Origin: Prauserella muralis
Lineage (GTDB): Bacteria > Actinomycetota > Actinomycetes > Mycobacteriales > Pseudonocardiaceae
NCBI RefSeq assembly: GCF_003202285.1
Contig: NZ_MASW01000005.1
Coordinates: forward strand, 62,001-126,000
Direction of reading: 5' to 3'
DNA length: 64,000 bases
Shown here: positions 51,294 to 60,321 of the stretch, one piece after another
Layout of the letters: every line of letters begins with the position of its first letter
Position numbering within the stretch: position 1 is the stretch's first letter
Notes under the pieces: model-generated
What the model was told of the DNA's origin: nothing
Seen by the model: only the letters and a program-made list of their open reading frames with translations
Database searches by the model: none
Position numbers and translations under genes: made by a program

Positions 51294-52394
51294 TCAGGGC
51301 TGCTTGCCGAGCAGCCAGAAGGCGGGCCCGACGGGGCCGGTGAAGTCGCCGAGAGCGATGAAGTAGCCGTCGGAGTCGACGTCGATGGGCAGCTGCGGCA
51401 GCGGGCGGGTGGCCGGACCGAAGATCGGCTTGGCGTAGTCGGCCAGGTTGAACTGCGATTGGTGGCAGGGGCACATGGCCCGGTCCAGCGCCGTCTCGTA
51501 CATGCCCACCGGGCAGCCGAGGTGCGTGCACACGCGCGAAAAGGCGTAGTAGTCGCCGTAGTTCATGCCCGCGCGCTCGGGCCACTCGGCCACGTCGGTG
51601 TCCTCGGGAAGCCGGTACAGGGTGGCCGGGTTGTCCGACTGTTCCATCACCTTCGCGAGCTTCTCCGGGTCGTCCGCCTCGGCCTCCCGGAACGGAAACA
51701 CGACGAGCGAGGCCCCTGGCTCCAGATCGGCGGGCGTGACGAGCTCGACCTTCGTCGGCTCGGTCGCCAGTCGCAGGTACACCTTCTCACCGACCTGCGG
51801 CCGCCAGCCGGTGTGCCACAGGGTGTCCTTCGGCTCGGCGTGGGGGCCGGTCTCCCACGGATCACGCACGAAGGCGCCGAGGCCGACCACGCCGAGGGTC
51901 GTGCCGAGGATCCCGCCGCTGGCGAGCGCGGCCCTGCTGAACACGGACCGGCGGTTGAGTCCCGCGTTGTCGCGGGCGTCGTCGACGGTCGCGACGAAGA
52001 CGCTGCGGTCCTCCTCGCTGGAGCCGTTCTCCAGGTGCCGCTGCTGGACCGCGACCTCCTGGGGCAGCAGCCGTTTGACGGTGAGGATGAGCGCGGCCGC
52101 GACACCGAGCACCGCCAGCCCGAGGAAGAGCCCGAGCAGCGGGGTGTAGAGGGTGTAGAGGTAGTGGTTCTCCTCGCCGGGCGGCACGTAGTGCCAGGGC
52201 CAGAACAGGAACATGCCTCCCGCCGCCAGCGCCGAGAGCCCGCCGCCGATCCAGCAGGTCAGCACCAGCAGGCGCGACCCGCGGCTCGCGGTCGCCTCCG
52301 GTCGCCCGCTGCCCCGGTACTCCTCCAGCTGGACGCCGTCGAGCTCCGCGCTGCGCCGCACCAGCTCGTCGCGCGAGCGACCGTCACCCTCCAC
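51294..52394 (-). CDS. qcrA: Rieske iron-sulfur protein (QcrA-like)
   Basis: A 366-residue actinobacterial-type Rieske subunit with three N-terminal helices (about 40-62, 82-105 and 157-175). The [2Fe-2S] motifs are CTHLGC and CPCHQSQF, with the Gly/Pro loop GPATRPLPQL. It transfers electrons from quinol at cytochrome b. Start GTG 52394. It is convergent with qcrB, so the two subunits are made from separate transcripts whose 3' ends must overlap. No cytochrome c1 gene is present. Confidence 0.93.
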   Translation of the reverse strand: MEGDGRSRDELVRRSAELDGVQLEEYRGSGRPEATASRGSRLLVLTCWIGGGLSALAAGGMFLFWPWHYVPPGEENHYLYTLYTPLLGLFLGLAVLGVAAALILTVKRLLPQEVAVQQRHLENGSSEEDRSVFVATVDDARDNAGLNRRSVFSRAALASGGILGTTLGVVGLGAFVRDPWETGPHAEPKDTLWHTGWRPQVGEKVYLRLATEPTKVELVTPADLEPGASLVVFPFREAEADDPEKLAKVMEQSDNPATLYRLPEDTDVAEWPERAGMNYGDYYAFSRVCTHLGCPVGMYETALDRAMCPCHQSQFNLADYAKPIFGPATRPLPQLPIDVDSDGYFIALGDFTGPVGPAFWLLGKQP

Positions 52395-52439
52395 CGCAGA
52401 CCCTCCCGAGCCTCGCCGGACACATCTGGCCCGACGGGA

Positions 52440-52465
52440 CTATCCGGAGGCGGACGCTCCGAAAC
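52440..52465 (-). promoter_or_regulatory. Weak SigF/SigB-like promoter before the Rieske gene
   Basis: Minus strand GTTT-N16-GGATAG, two mismatches to the GGGTAT box, about 50 bases before GTG 52394. Suggestive only. Confidence 0.3.
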
Positions 52466-52493
52466 CCCGCGGAGGGTGATCGGCGCGCCGGGC

Positions 52494-53522
52494 TCAGCGG
52501 CGGCGGGGCTTGCCGCCCCGCAGCGCGAGTGCGACCCCGCCCGCTCCGGCGGCGGTCGCCGCGGCGGCGACGGCGCCGTGGTGGTGCGACAGCCACAGCT
52601 GCGGGCTGTGCTTCTTGGCCTGCCCGTCGAACCGGCCGTGGGCGCCGAAGTCCTGGCCGGCCTCGTCGTCGAGCGGATGCCACAGGTTCGCCGGGCGCCG
52701 CGGGTCCTCGGGACGCTCCGTCTGCTGCGAGTCGTAACCGGTGCGGGCCAGGTAGCGGTCGAGCAGGCCGGGAGCGATCTTGTTGACGACCAGCGTGCCG
52801 ACGGTGGCCAGCCCGGCCCAGTACTCGCGGCGGCGCGGGTGGTCGGCGGCGTAGACGATGGCGCGGGCGGCGACCTCCGGCTCGTAGATCGGTGGCACGG
52901 GCTGCGCCTTGTGCCGCATGCGCGACAGCGCCCAGTCGAACTGCGGGGTGTTGATGCCGGGCAGCTGCACCATGGTCAGGTGCACCTTGCTGCCCTCGTG
53001 CAGCAGCTCGCACCGCAGCGACTCGGTGAAGCCCTGGATCGCGTGCTTGGCGCCGCAGTACGCCGACTGCAGCGGGACACCCCGGTAGGCCAGCGCCGAG
53101 CCGATCTGCACGATCGTGCCGCGCTCGCGGGGCCGCATCAGGTCGAGCGCGACCTTGGTGCCGTGCACGAAGCCGTGGTAGGTGGCGTCGGTGACGCGGC
53201 GGAACTCCTCCGGCTCGATCTCGGTGAACGGTCCGAACACCGTGGCGAACGCGCCGTTGACCCACACGTCGATGGGACCCAGCTCGGACTCGATCGTGTC
53301 TGCCGCCGACCGCAGTGCCGGGTAGTCGGTGACATCGACGGGCACCGGCAGGGCCGTGCCGCCCGCCTGCTCGACGTCCCGTGCGGCGGCCCGCAGCCCC
53401 TGCTCGCCGCGGGCGATCAGCGCCACCCGGTCGCCCCGCGCGCCCAGCATCCGTGCGGTGGCCCTGCCGACCCCGGCGCTGGCCCCGGTGACGACGACGG
53501 TCTTCGGCGTGCGGTTGCTCAT
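52494..53522 (-). CDS. Short-chain dehydrogenase/reductase with C-terminal hydrophobic tail
   Basis: A 342-residue SDR. NAD(P) motif TGASAGVG (12-19), S142, Y155 and K159 (YCGAK) form the catalytic set. Beyond the usual 250 residues there is a linker and an Ala/Gly-rich helix (about 315-335) ending in KPRRR, which may anchor the enzyme. Substrate unknown. GGAGG precedes ATG 53522. An 18-base inverted repeat lies upstream. Confidence 0.9.
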   Translation of the reverse strand: MSNRTPKTVVVTGASAGVGRATARMLGARGDRVALIARGEQGLRAAARDVEQAGGTALPVPVDVTDYPALRSAADTIESELGPIDVWVNGAFATVFGPFTEIEPEEFRRVTDATYHGFVHGTKVALDLMRPRERGTIVQIGSALAYRGVPLQSAYCGAKHAIQGFTESLRCELLHEGSKVHLTMVQLPGINTPQFDWALSRMRHKAQPVPPIYEPEVAARAIVYAADHPRRREYWAGLATVGTLVVNKIAPGLLDRYLARTGYDSQQTERPEDPRRPANLWHPLDDEAGQDFGAHGRFDGQAKKHSPQLWLSHHHGAVAAAATAAGAGGVALALRGGKPRRR

Positions 53523-53567
53523 CGTGCCTCCTTGCTCGTTCACGTGTCGCCGTGCTCGCGCCTGCTC

Positions 53568-53585
53568 GTACCGGATACCCGGTAC
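53568..53585. promoter_or_regulatory. Inverted repeat upstream of SDR gene
   Basis: GTACCGG-ATAC-CCGGTAC, perfect 7+4+7, 45 bases before ATG 53522. A candidate operator; the bound regulator is unknown. On the minus strand it contains GGGTAT without a matching -35. Confidence 0.4.
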
Positions 53586-53619
53586 CGTGCCGCCGATGCG
53601 TCCTGCCTGGCGGGGATGG

Positions 53620-54876
53620 CTACGGGGTTCGGCGCCTGCCGGGCCCGCCGAGCTGGTCCTGACGCCGCTGTTCCGCGTCGCGCTCCGCGGTGCCTGCCTC
53701 GCCCTCGCCGGGCGGCAGGTTGTCGGGTGGCGGCATGCGCAGCAGCTTCGCGAACGGCACGTCGGTGGTGGAGTGCAGCACGACCGACAGGGCGATCGTG
53801 ATGGCGACGAGGTCGAACACCGCCTGGCCGCCGCTGATGCCCGCGTGCAGGGCGTGCAGGCCGTAGACGGCCGAGGCGAATCCCTTCGGGCCGAACCAGG
53901 CGGCGGCCGCCCGCTCGGTGGCGGTCAGCCGGGTGCGCAGCATCGACAGCAGGATCGACGCGGGGCGGACGACGAAGATCGCGAGCAGCGCCACCAGCCA
54001 GGCGCCCCAGCTGAGGTCGCTGATGCGGTCCGGGGTGATGAGGGCGCCGAAGACGAGCAGCGCGGCGAACTTGGTCAGCTCGGAGAGCAGGTCCCCGAAG
54101 GGGTGGAAGTGCCTGGCCGCCGTGCGGTCGAGGGTGGCCAGCGCGGACCCGGCGGCGAACGCGCCGAGGTAGGGGTTGGCGTGGGTGAGGTCGCACGCCG
54201 CGTAGAGCACCACCGCGATCGCGAGCGGCCCCAGCGGTTGCAGGCGTGGCTCTGCCGACAGCAGGGGCAGCCGCCACGCCAGGGTGACCAGCGCGGTGAT
54301 GGCGATGCCGAGGCCGAGACCCAGGACCAGCTCGAGCACCAGCTGCCCCGGATGGGGGCTCTGGTGCTTGGCGACCGCGATGAAGATCAGCACGAAGGGC
54401 AGGGCCAGGCCGTCGTTGAGGCCTGACTCGACGTTGAGCAGCCTGCGCAGGCGCAGCGGGATGTCCTTCCTGCCCACGATGATCGAGGCGAACACCGGGT
54501 CGGTGGGGGCGAGGATCGCGCCCACCAGCAGGGCCGTCGGCCAGTCCAGCCCGGCGAGGAAGTGCGCGGGCACGGCGACGCCGACCATGATCAGCGGCAT
54601 GCCCAGGCCCAGTGCCCTGCCGGAGAGCCGCCAGCCCTCGCGGAGCGCGGCGAGGTTCGCCCGCTGGCCGTCGGTGAACAGCACCGTGTACAGGGCCAGG
54701 TCGGCGAGGGTCGTGGCGGCGCCCTCCGGGATGTGGACGACGCCGAACCCTCCCTGGCCGAGCAGGGCGCCCGCCAGCAGGAACAGCAGCGCCGTCGACA
54801 GCACCGTCCGGGCGGCCAGCCCGGACAACGACACGCTCAGCAGCAGGACCGCCCCGAAGGCGAGCACCAGCGCCAC
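53620..54876 (-). CDS. CPA1-family Na+(K+)/H+ antiporter
   Basis: A 418-residue antiporter with about 12 helices. The ion-binding region APTDPVFASIIV and the VESGLNDGLALPFVL motif (Asp in ND) are characteristic, as is WFGPKGFASAVYGL near helix 10. It would exchange Na+ or K+ for protons to keep pH and salt balance. A soluble Pro-rich tail of about 40 residues follows. Start GTG 54876. Confidence 0.9.
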   Translation of the reverse strand: MALVLAFGAVLLLSVSLSGLAARTVLSTALLFLLAGALLGQGGFGVVHIPEGAATTLADLALYTVLFTDGQRANLAALREGWRLSGRALGLGMPLIMVGVAVPAHFLAGLDWPTALLVGAILAPTDPVFASIIVGRKDIPLRLRRLLNVESGLNDGLALPFVLIFIAVAKHQSPHPGQLVLELVLGLGLGIAITALVTLAWRLPLLSAEPRLQPLGPLAIAVVLYAACDLTHANPYLGAFAAGSALATLDRTAARHFHPFGDLLSELTKFAALLVFGALITPDRISDLSWGAWLVALLAIFVVRPASILLSMLRTRLTATERAAAAWFGPKGFASAVYGLHALHAGISGGQAVFDLVAITIALSVVLHSTTDVPFAKLLRMPPPDNLPPGEGEAGTAERDAEQRRQDQLGGPGRRRTP

Positions 54877-54986
54877 GGATCGTCCTCTCGTCCTCGCGCG
54901 CTGCCGTGCTCATCGGCGGGCCGGGCGACGACAGCGCGATCGGTGCCCCGGAGGTCCCGGGGCACCGATGGCGGGGCAGGGCGGGG

Positions 54987-55757
54987 TTACTGGCCGGCCT
55001 TCACGCCGGGCTCGCCCGCCTGGAACTGGATCATCTCCTTGGGCTTGGCGCCGGGGGCGTTGGGCTCGGGGCCCCGCTTGCCCATCGGCAGGACGACCCG
55101 CTTGTACGTGGCCTCCAGCACCATGGCGCTGCCCGTGTAGAAGGCCACCCCGGCCGAGGCCACCAGCGTCCAGCCCGCCGCGATCTCGACGCCGCCGAAG
55201 CCGCCGATCAGCCCGATCGCCAGCAGCGTCGAGCCGGCCGCCAGCGTGAGCAGCACCAGCGAGACCGCGAGGTTCTCGGCCATGGCGGCGAAGGCGCCGA
55301 TCCACGTGATGGCCGCCAGCCCGATGAACCAGAAGCCGAACGCGGTCGCGGCGACGGGACTGGTCGCCGTGCCCGGCACGATGCCGAGCGCCACCAGCAG
55401 GTGGTAGATGCCGTAGGCGATCCAGAACGAACCCCACGCGCCGTGGATGCCCGTGGCCAGGGCGTCGCGGGCGCGGTAGGACCACATGCCGGCGAGGAAC
55501 TGGGCGATACCACCGAAGGCGAAGGCCATGGGGGCCAGCACCAGTGGCGTCGTCGTGTCGTTGCCGTACCAGCCTGCGATGTTGGCGGCGACCATGAAGG
55601 TCGACACGGCGAACCCCCACAGGCCGAGCACCGATGGGGCCGCCACCGGGCTCAGGTTGATGTTGGTGTGCTCGCGCCAGAACGTGAACTCGTTGGCGTT
55701 GCCGTTACCGTCCGCGGCACGGGTCCGGCCGTCCGAGACGGCCGCGCTCCGGGTCAT
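54987..55757 (-). CDS. satP: Acetate/succinate uptake permease (GPR1/FUN34/YaaH family)
   Basis: A 256-residue AceTr-family channel with six helices. The usual NPAPLGL signature appears diverged as NLSPVAAPSVLGLWGF, and FAFGGIAQFLAGMW follows in helix 2. It conducts acetate or related carboxylates. GGAGG precedes ATG 55757. The C-terminal 35 residues are polar. Confidence 0.85.
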   Translation of the reverse strand: MTRSAAVSDGRTRAADGNGNANEFTFWREHTNINLSPVAAPSVLGLWGFAVSTFMVAANIAGWYGNDTTTPLVLAPMAFAFGGIAQFLAGMWSYRARDALATGIHGAWGSFWIAYGIYHLLVALGIVPGTATSPVAATAFGFWFIGLAAITWIGAFAAMAENLAVSLVLLTLAAGSTLLAIGLIGGFGGVEIAAGWTLVASAGVAFYTGSAMVLEATYKRVVLPMGKRGPEPNAPGAKPKEMIQFQAGEPGVKAGQ

Positions 55758-55976
55758 GGCGGTTCCACCTCCTTCAGGTGGTCGATTGCTGCGTGCATCA
55801 ATCGCCTACCCGCCACCCGGGCGGGGCACTCTGCTGTTGCTCTTTCGTGATGTGACAGGACAAACCGGGATGTTTCGGGCGGGACCGTGACCGTCGTGTC
55901 GTCGCAGGGCAGGGGCGTCTGCCGCGGTGCGGGACGGTCGCGGAGAATGGGGGAGTTCCCGACGAAGGTGCCCTCC

Positions 55977-56804
55977 GTGTCAGCTGAGCAGGATCCGGCC
56001 GCGGCCGTGCGGTCGCGGCTGCGGGCCGACTGCGCGCGCTGCGCTGCCCTGTGCTGCGTCGCGCTGCCGTTCTCCGTCTCCGCGGACTTCCCGGTCGACA
56101 AGCCGGCGGGCGAGCCGTGCGGCAACCTGCTCGCCGACCACCGCTGCGGCATCCACGACCGGCTGCGCGAACGGGGATTCGCCGGCTGCACGGTGTTCGA
56201 CTGCTTCGGCGCGGGCCAGCAGACCACCCAGGTCACCTTCGGCGGCCGCGGCTGGCGGGACGAGCCGGGCGCGGCCACCCGCATGTTCACCGTGTTCGGC
56301 GTCCAGCGGCAGCTGCACGAGCTGCTGTGGTACCTCGCCGAGGCGGTGCGGCGGCCGCAGGCTCGCCCTGTCCGCGAACGCCTGAACGGGGCGCTGACCG
56401 ACGTCGAGCGGCTCACCCGGGGCAGTGCCGAGGAACTGGCGCGGCTGGATGTGGCGGCCGTGCGGGCCGACGTGAACACCCTGCTGCTGCGGGTCAGCGA
56501 GCTGGTGCGCGCGACCGTGCCCGGCCGCAGGCGCGAGCACCTGCGCGCCGACCTTGCCGGGGCCAGGCTGGCCGGAGCGCGGCTGCGGGGCGCGAACCTG
56601 CGCGGCGCCTGCCTGATCGCGGCGAACCTGCGGGGCGCCGATCTGCGTCTTGCCGACCTCATCGGTGCCGACCTGCGCGACGCCGACCTCGGCGGTGCGG
56701 ATCTCACCGGCAGTCTCTTCGTGACCCAGGCCCAGGTCAACGCCGCTCGCGGTGACGCGGGCACCCGGATCCCGGCCGCCCTGACGCGGCCCGCGCACTG
56801 GTAG
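55977..56804 (+). CDS. Cys-rich (YkgJ-like) domain fused to pentapeptide repeats
   Basis: A 275-residue protein. The N-terminal 80 residues hold a dense Cys array: [22 protein letters not shown] and GCTVFDCFG, resembling zinc/iron-binding YkgJ-type clusters. A helical middle follows, then about 12 pentapeptide repeats (A-D/N-L-x-x; [20 protein letters not shown]) forming a right-handed beta-helix. Such pairs occur in actinomycetes without a known role. GTG 55977 fits the Cys domain start; ATG 55947 would add 10 residues. Confidence 0.85.
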   Translation: MSAEQDPAAAVRSRLRADCARCAALCCVALPFSVSADFPVDKPAGEPCGNLLADHRCGIHDRLRERGFAGCTVFDCFGAGQQTTQVTFGGRGWRDEPGAATRMFTVFGVQRQLHELLWYLAEAVRRPQARPVRERLNGALTDVERLTRGSAEELARLDVAAVRADVNTLLLRVSELVRATVPGRRREHLRADLAGARLAGARLRGANLRGACLIAANLRGADLRLADLIGADLRDADLGGADLTGSLFVTQAQVNAARGDAGTRIPAALTRPAHW

Positions 56805-56818
56805 CGGAACGGCCGATC

Positions 56819-56870
56819 TTGACAGGCAGCCGTTTGGCTGCCTAAGCTGAAATGCAGCCAAACGGCTGCC
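56819..56870 (+). promoter_or_regulatory. Promoter with two overlapping operators for ArsR-AHSA1 gene
   Basis: TTGACA (56819-56824) and TAAGCT (56843-56848, 18-base spacing) form the core promoter. GGCAGCCGTTTGGCTGC (56825-56841) is repeated as its exact reverse complement at 56854-56870, a 17-base perfect inverted repeat; each arm is itself a dyad (GGCAGCC-N4-type). This places one site between -35 and -10 and one at the start of transcription, ideal for repression by the ArsR domain encoded downstream. Confidence 0.75.
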
Positions 56871-56887
56871 TATCCGGGAAGGCGCAC

Positions 56888-57688
56888 ATGGACGAGGTGT
56901 TCAGGGCACTGGCCGATCCCAGCAGGCGCAGGCTCCTCGACAGTCTCAACGCCCGCAACGGGCAGAGCCTGCGCGAGCTGTGCGCGGGGCTGGACATGGC
57001 ACGCCAGTCGGTGAGCAAGCACCTCGCCGTGCTGGAGGAGGTGCACCTCGTCACCACCGTGTGGCACGGCAGGCAGAAGCTGCACTACCTCAACGCCGCA
57101 CCGATCAACGCCATCGCCGAACGCTGGATCCACCAGTACGACCGCGAGCGCGTGCGGGCGCTTGCCGACCTCAAGACAGCATTGGAGTCCGAACCGATGA
57201 GCCAGCCCGACTTCGTCTACACCACCTACATCCAGACCACGCCGGAACGGCTCTGGCAGGCACTGACCGACCCGGCGTTCACCCGCCGGTACTGGGGCCT
57301 GGCCTTCGAGACCGACTGGCGCCCCGGCTCGCCGATGGTGTGGGAGGAGGGCGGCGCCCGCATCGCCGACGCCGAGCAGGTGGTGCTGGAGGCACAGCCG
57401 CACCGGCGGCTCTCCTACACCTGGCACACCCCCACCGCCGAGTGGGCCACGCGCGCCGGGATCACCGACGACGTGCTCGCCACGCTGGCCGCCGAGCGCC
57501 GCTCGAAGGTGACCTTCGAGATCGAGCCGCTCGACGGCCAGGTCAAGCTGACCGTCGTGCACGACGGCTTCGAGCCGGACAGCACGATGCTGAGCATGGT
57601 CAGCCAGGGCTGGCCGCACCTGCTGTCCGCGCTGAAGACGTTGCTCGAGACGGGCGAGCCGCTGCCCGATCCCCAGCCGGCGGGCTGA
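56888..57688 (+). CDS. ArsR regulator fused to AHSA1/SRPBCC domain
   Basis: A 266-residue fusion. Residues 1-85 are an ArsR winged helix (FRALADPSRRRLLDSL, then MARQSVSKHLAVLEEVHLV); residues about 108-255 are an AHSA1 ligand pocket (TTYIQTTPERLWQALTDPAF at its start). DNA binding and ligand sensing are thus in one chain, unlike the separate pair at 1393-2663. ATG 56888 lies 18 bases after the second operator. Ligand unknown. Confidence 0.92.
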   Translation: MDEVFRALADPSRRRLLDSLNARNGQSLRELCAGLDMARQSVSKHLAVLEEVHLVTTVWHGRQKLHYLNAAPINAIAERWIHQYDRERVRALADLKTALESEPMSQPDFVYTTYIQTTPERLWQALTDPAFTRRYWGLAFETDWRPGSPMVWEEGGARIADAEQVVLEAQPHRRLSYTWHTPTAEWATRAGITDDVLATLAAERRSKVTFEIEPLDGQVKLTVVHDGFEPDSTMLSMVSQGWPHLLSALKTLLETGEPLPDPQPAG

Positions 57689-57708
57689 GCCCGCCTCGCG
57701 GCCAGGGC

Positions 57709-58962
57709 TCAGGGGATGGCCAGCGCGGGCGCGTCCTGTCCGGGAGCCGGCGTCAGTGCCAGCCGGTTGGCGTCGGCGAGTTCCCACGCGGTCCGGCGCG
57801 GGGGCGCGCCGTCGAGCTGCCACTGCCCGAGCAGCAATGCCACCTTGGCCTGCATCTCGGTGCGCAGCCGGTGGAACGAGTCGGCCGGGTTGGCGCCGAC
57901 CTGGCCCAGCAGCAGCCACCACGCCCAGGCGGCGGCGCCCGCGTTGGCCACGAAGTCGGGGATCACCGGTATCCCGCGTGCGGCGAGCATCGCCTCGGCC
58001 TCCGGCGTGGTCGCCGAGTTGGCCGCCTCCACGACCACCTTCGCCGCCACGTCCATCGAGTTGTCCGGCGTGAGCGCGTAGGAGATCGCGGCGGGCACGA
58101 GGATGTCGGCCTCGGTCGCGATGACCGCCGAGGAGGGCAGGCGCCGCACGTTCTCGGGCACGCGGGTGCGGTCGATCTCGCCGTAGGCGTCGCGCAGTTC
58201 GAGCAGTGCCGGGACGTCGAGCCCGTCCGGGTGATAGAGGGTGCCCGCCGCGTCGGCCACGGCCACCACGCGCATGCCTGCCTCGTGCAGGTACCAGGCC
58301 GCGCCGCCGCCCATGGTGCCGATGCCCTGGATGGCCACGGTCGTCTCCGGCACCGGCCAGGCCCACGTGCTCGCGGCGCCGAGGCAGGCCTGGGCCACGC
58401 CGTAGCCGCCGATCACGTCGCCGAGCAGCAGCCCGCCCGGCACCGGCGCGTCCAGCCCGGCCCGCACCCTCCGCAGCGTGCGCTGCGGGTCGGCCGAGCG
58501 GGTGATGGCGGCGTGGTAGGACTGCTCGAGGCCGAGGCGCGCGAACACGTCGTCGATGAGGTGCTGGGGCACGCCGAGGTCCTCGGCGGTCACCCAGTGG
58601 GCGTCCAGCCACGGGCGCATGGCCTGGCAGAAGCGTTCGAGCACGCCGACCGCGCGCGGGTCCTTCGGGTCGAAGTCGATGCCGCCCTTGGCGCCACCGA
58701 CGGGCAGGTTGAACGTCGCGGTCTTCGCGGCCATGCCGCGCGCGAGGTCCTCCACCTCGGACTGGGTGCAGCCTGCCCGCATGCGCGTCCCGCCGGTCGC
58801 CAGCCCGGAGACCAACGTGTGCACGACGAGATAGCCGTGGGCGCCGGTGACCGGATCGGTCCACGTCAGTCGCAGCAACGGCTCGGCGTCGCGTACCGTC
58901 GCCGCGTTCGCCGCGGCCCGCGCCGGCACGGTCCGGCCGGACGGGTCGTGCATCGTGGTCAC
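57709..58962 (-). CDS. Glu/Leu/Phe/Val dehydrogenase family protein
   Basis: A 417-residue amino-acid dehydrogenase. The substrate-domain Lys pair lies around LPVGGAKGGIDFDP, the catalytic Asp in TAEDLGV, and the Rossmann motif in VAIQGIGTMGGG. Glutamate dehydrogenases and branched-chain amino-acid dehydrogenases both fit; length and the MRPWLDAHWVTAEDLG block favour glutamate type. GTG 58962 has GGAGGT 7 bases upstream; ATG 58977 and ATG 58953 are alternatives. Divergent from a LysR gene likely to control it. Confidence 0.85.
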   Translation of the reverse strand: MTTMHDPSGRTVPARAAANAATVRDAEPLLRLTWTDPVTGAHGYLVVHTLVSGLATGGTRMRAGCTQSEVEDLARGMAAKTATFNLPVGGAKGGIDFDPKDPRAVGVLERFCQAMRPWLDAHWVTAEDLGVPQHLIDDVFARLGLEQSYHAAITRSADPQRTLRRVRAGLDAPVPGGLLLGDVIGGYGVAQACLGAASTWAWPVPETTVAIQGIGTMGGGAAWYLHEAGMRVVAVADAAGTLYHPDGLDVPALLELRDAYGEIDRTRVPENVRRLPSSAVIATEADILVPAAISYALTPDNSMDVAAKVVVEAANSATTPEAEAMLAARGIPVIPDFVANAGAAAWAWWLLLGQVGANPADSFHRLRTEMQAKVALLLGQWQLDGAPPRRTAWELADANRLALTPAPGQDAPALAIP

Positions 58963-59214
58963 CTGGCCCACCTCCATCGCTTCCGATCGGGTCGTTCTCG
59001 AACCGGCCGCGGGCACGGCAGGACACCGCCGATGCCGGAAACGGCCGACGGTCTTTGCGTCGCTGCGGGATGCCCGGTGCGGGGTGCTCGGGGCCGGTAC
59101 GTCCAGAGTGCGGCCTGTGATCACGCTGCGTCCAGTTAAGGATCATGCACGGTGACGTTCACGCTTCCTGCACAGCTGGAGGCGCGCCCGGAGAACACGG
59201 CCTAGTCTTGCGGC

Positions 59215-60147
59215 ATGGAGCTGTCGTTGCATCGATTGCGGATGCTGCGGGAGTTGCATCGCAGGGGCACGGTCACCGCCGCCGCCGCGGCGCTGCACTA
59301 CACGGCTTCCGCCGTGTCCCAGCAACTCGCGCAACTGGAGCGGGACGTCGGCGCGAAGTTGTTCGAGCGGCTGGGCAGGCGAGTGCAGCTCACCGATCTG
59401 GGCATGCTGCTCACCGAGCACGCCGAGGTGATTCTCGGCTCGGTCGAGCGGGCCACCATGGCGCTGGAGGAGGCGCAGGACGGCGTCGCCGCACGGTTGA
59501 CCGCGGGAGTGTGGGCCTCCGTCGCCACGGGACTGCTGCCGCCCGCGCTGGCGGCGCTGGCGGCCGACCATCCGGGCATCGAGGTCCGAACCAAGGAGCT
59601 GGCCCCGGAGGAGACGGCGGGCGCGGTGCGCGACGGCTCCCTCGACTTCTCCTTCGTCATCGACTATTCGGACTATCCGATGCCGTGGGACCCGACACTG
59701 GCGCGCGTGGTGATCGCGGTGGAGCGCCTGCACGCGGCGGTGCCTGCGGGTTCGGTGCCCGCCAGCGCGGTGGAGCTGACGCAACTGGCCGACTACCGGT
59801 GGATCCTCGCCGGCCCGCGGTCCCATTTCGGCCGTGCCGTCCGGATCGCGTGCCAGCGGCACGGGTTCGAACCGAAGATCGACCACGAGGTGGGGGAGCA
59901 GGCCACGGCGCTGGCGATGGTCGCGGCCGGGCTCGGCGTCACCCTCGTGTCGGATCTCGGGCTGTCGCTGCGCCCGCCAGGGGTGGACATCGTCGCGCTC
60001 ACCGAGCCGGTGATGCGCACCGTGTCCATCGCCCACCGCGCCTCGGCGGCCCGCAGGCCCTCGCTGCAACTGGTGATCGAGGCCGTGCGCGCCGCCGCCG
60101 CCGAGCAGGGCCTGGGTGCCAGCGGCGCGCTGCCCGTACCGGATTGA
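59215..60147 (+). CDS. LysR-type transcriptional regulator
   Basis: A 310-residue LysR protein: helix-turn-helix in LHRRGTVTAAAAALHYTASA and VSQQLAQLERDVGAKLFER, then a periplasmic-binding-like ligand domain (about 92-295). It is divergent from the amino-acid dehydrogenase gene with about 250 bases between, the classic LysR-target layout. Ligand unknown; an amino acid is plausible. Confidence 0.9.
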   Translation: MELSLHRLRMLRELHRRGTVTAAAAALHYTASAVSQQLAQLERDVGAKLFERLGRRVQLTDLGMLLTEHAEVILGSVERATMALEEAQDGVAARLTAGVWASVATGLLPPALAALAADHPGIEVRTKELAPEETAGAVRDGSLDFSFVIDYSDYPMPWDPTLARVVIAVERLHAAVPAGSVPASAVELTQLADYRWILAGPRSHFGRAVRIACQRHGFEPKIDHEVGEQATALAMVAAGLGVTLVSDLGLSLRPPGVDIVALTEPVMRTVSIAHRASAARRPSLQLVIEAVRAAAAEQGLGASGALPVPD

Positions 60148-60321
60148 GTTCGTGAGCGCAGAGGCGAACCCCGGCGTGCGGTAGTCTCGGCGCGCACCAG
60201 CGGCGCGACCCCGGGAGGTGAAACCCGTGTCCGGCAGTGCAGGCAGGGTCCTCCCGCCGTGGCCGCCACACCGGACGGCCTGACGGCGGCGAGCGCCCGC
60301 GGCTCGTCCCGAAAGGCGCCC

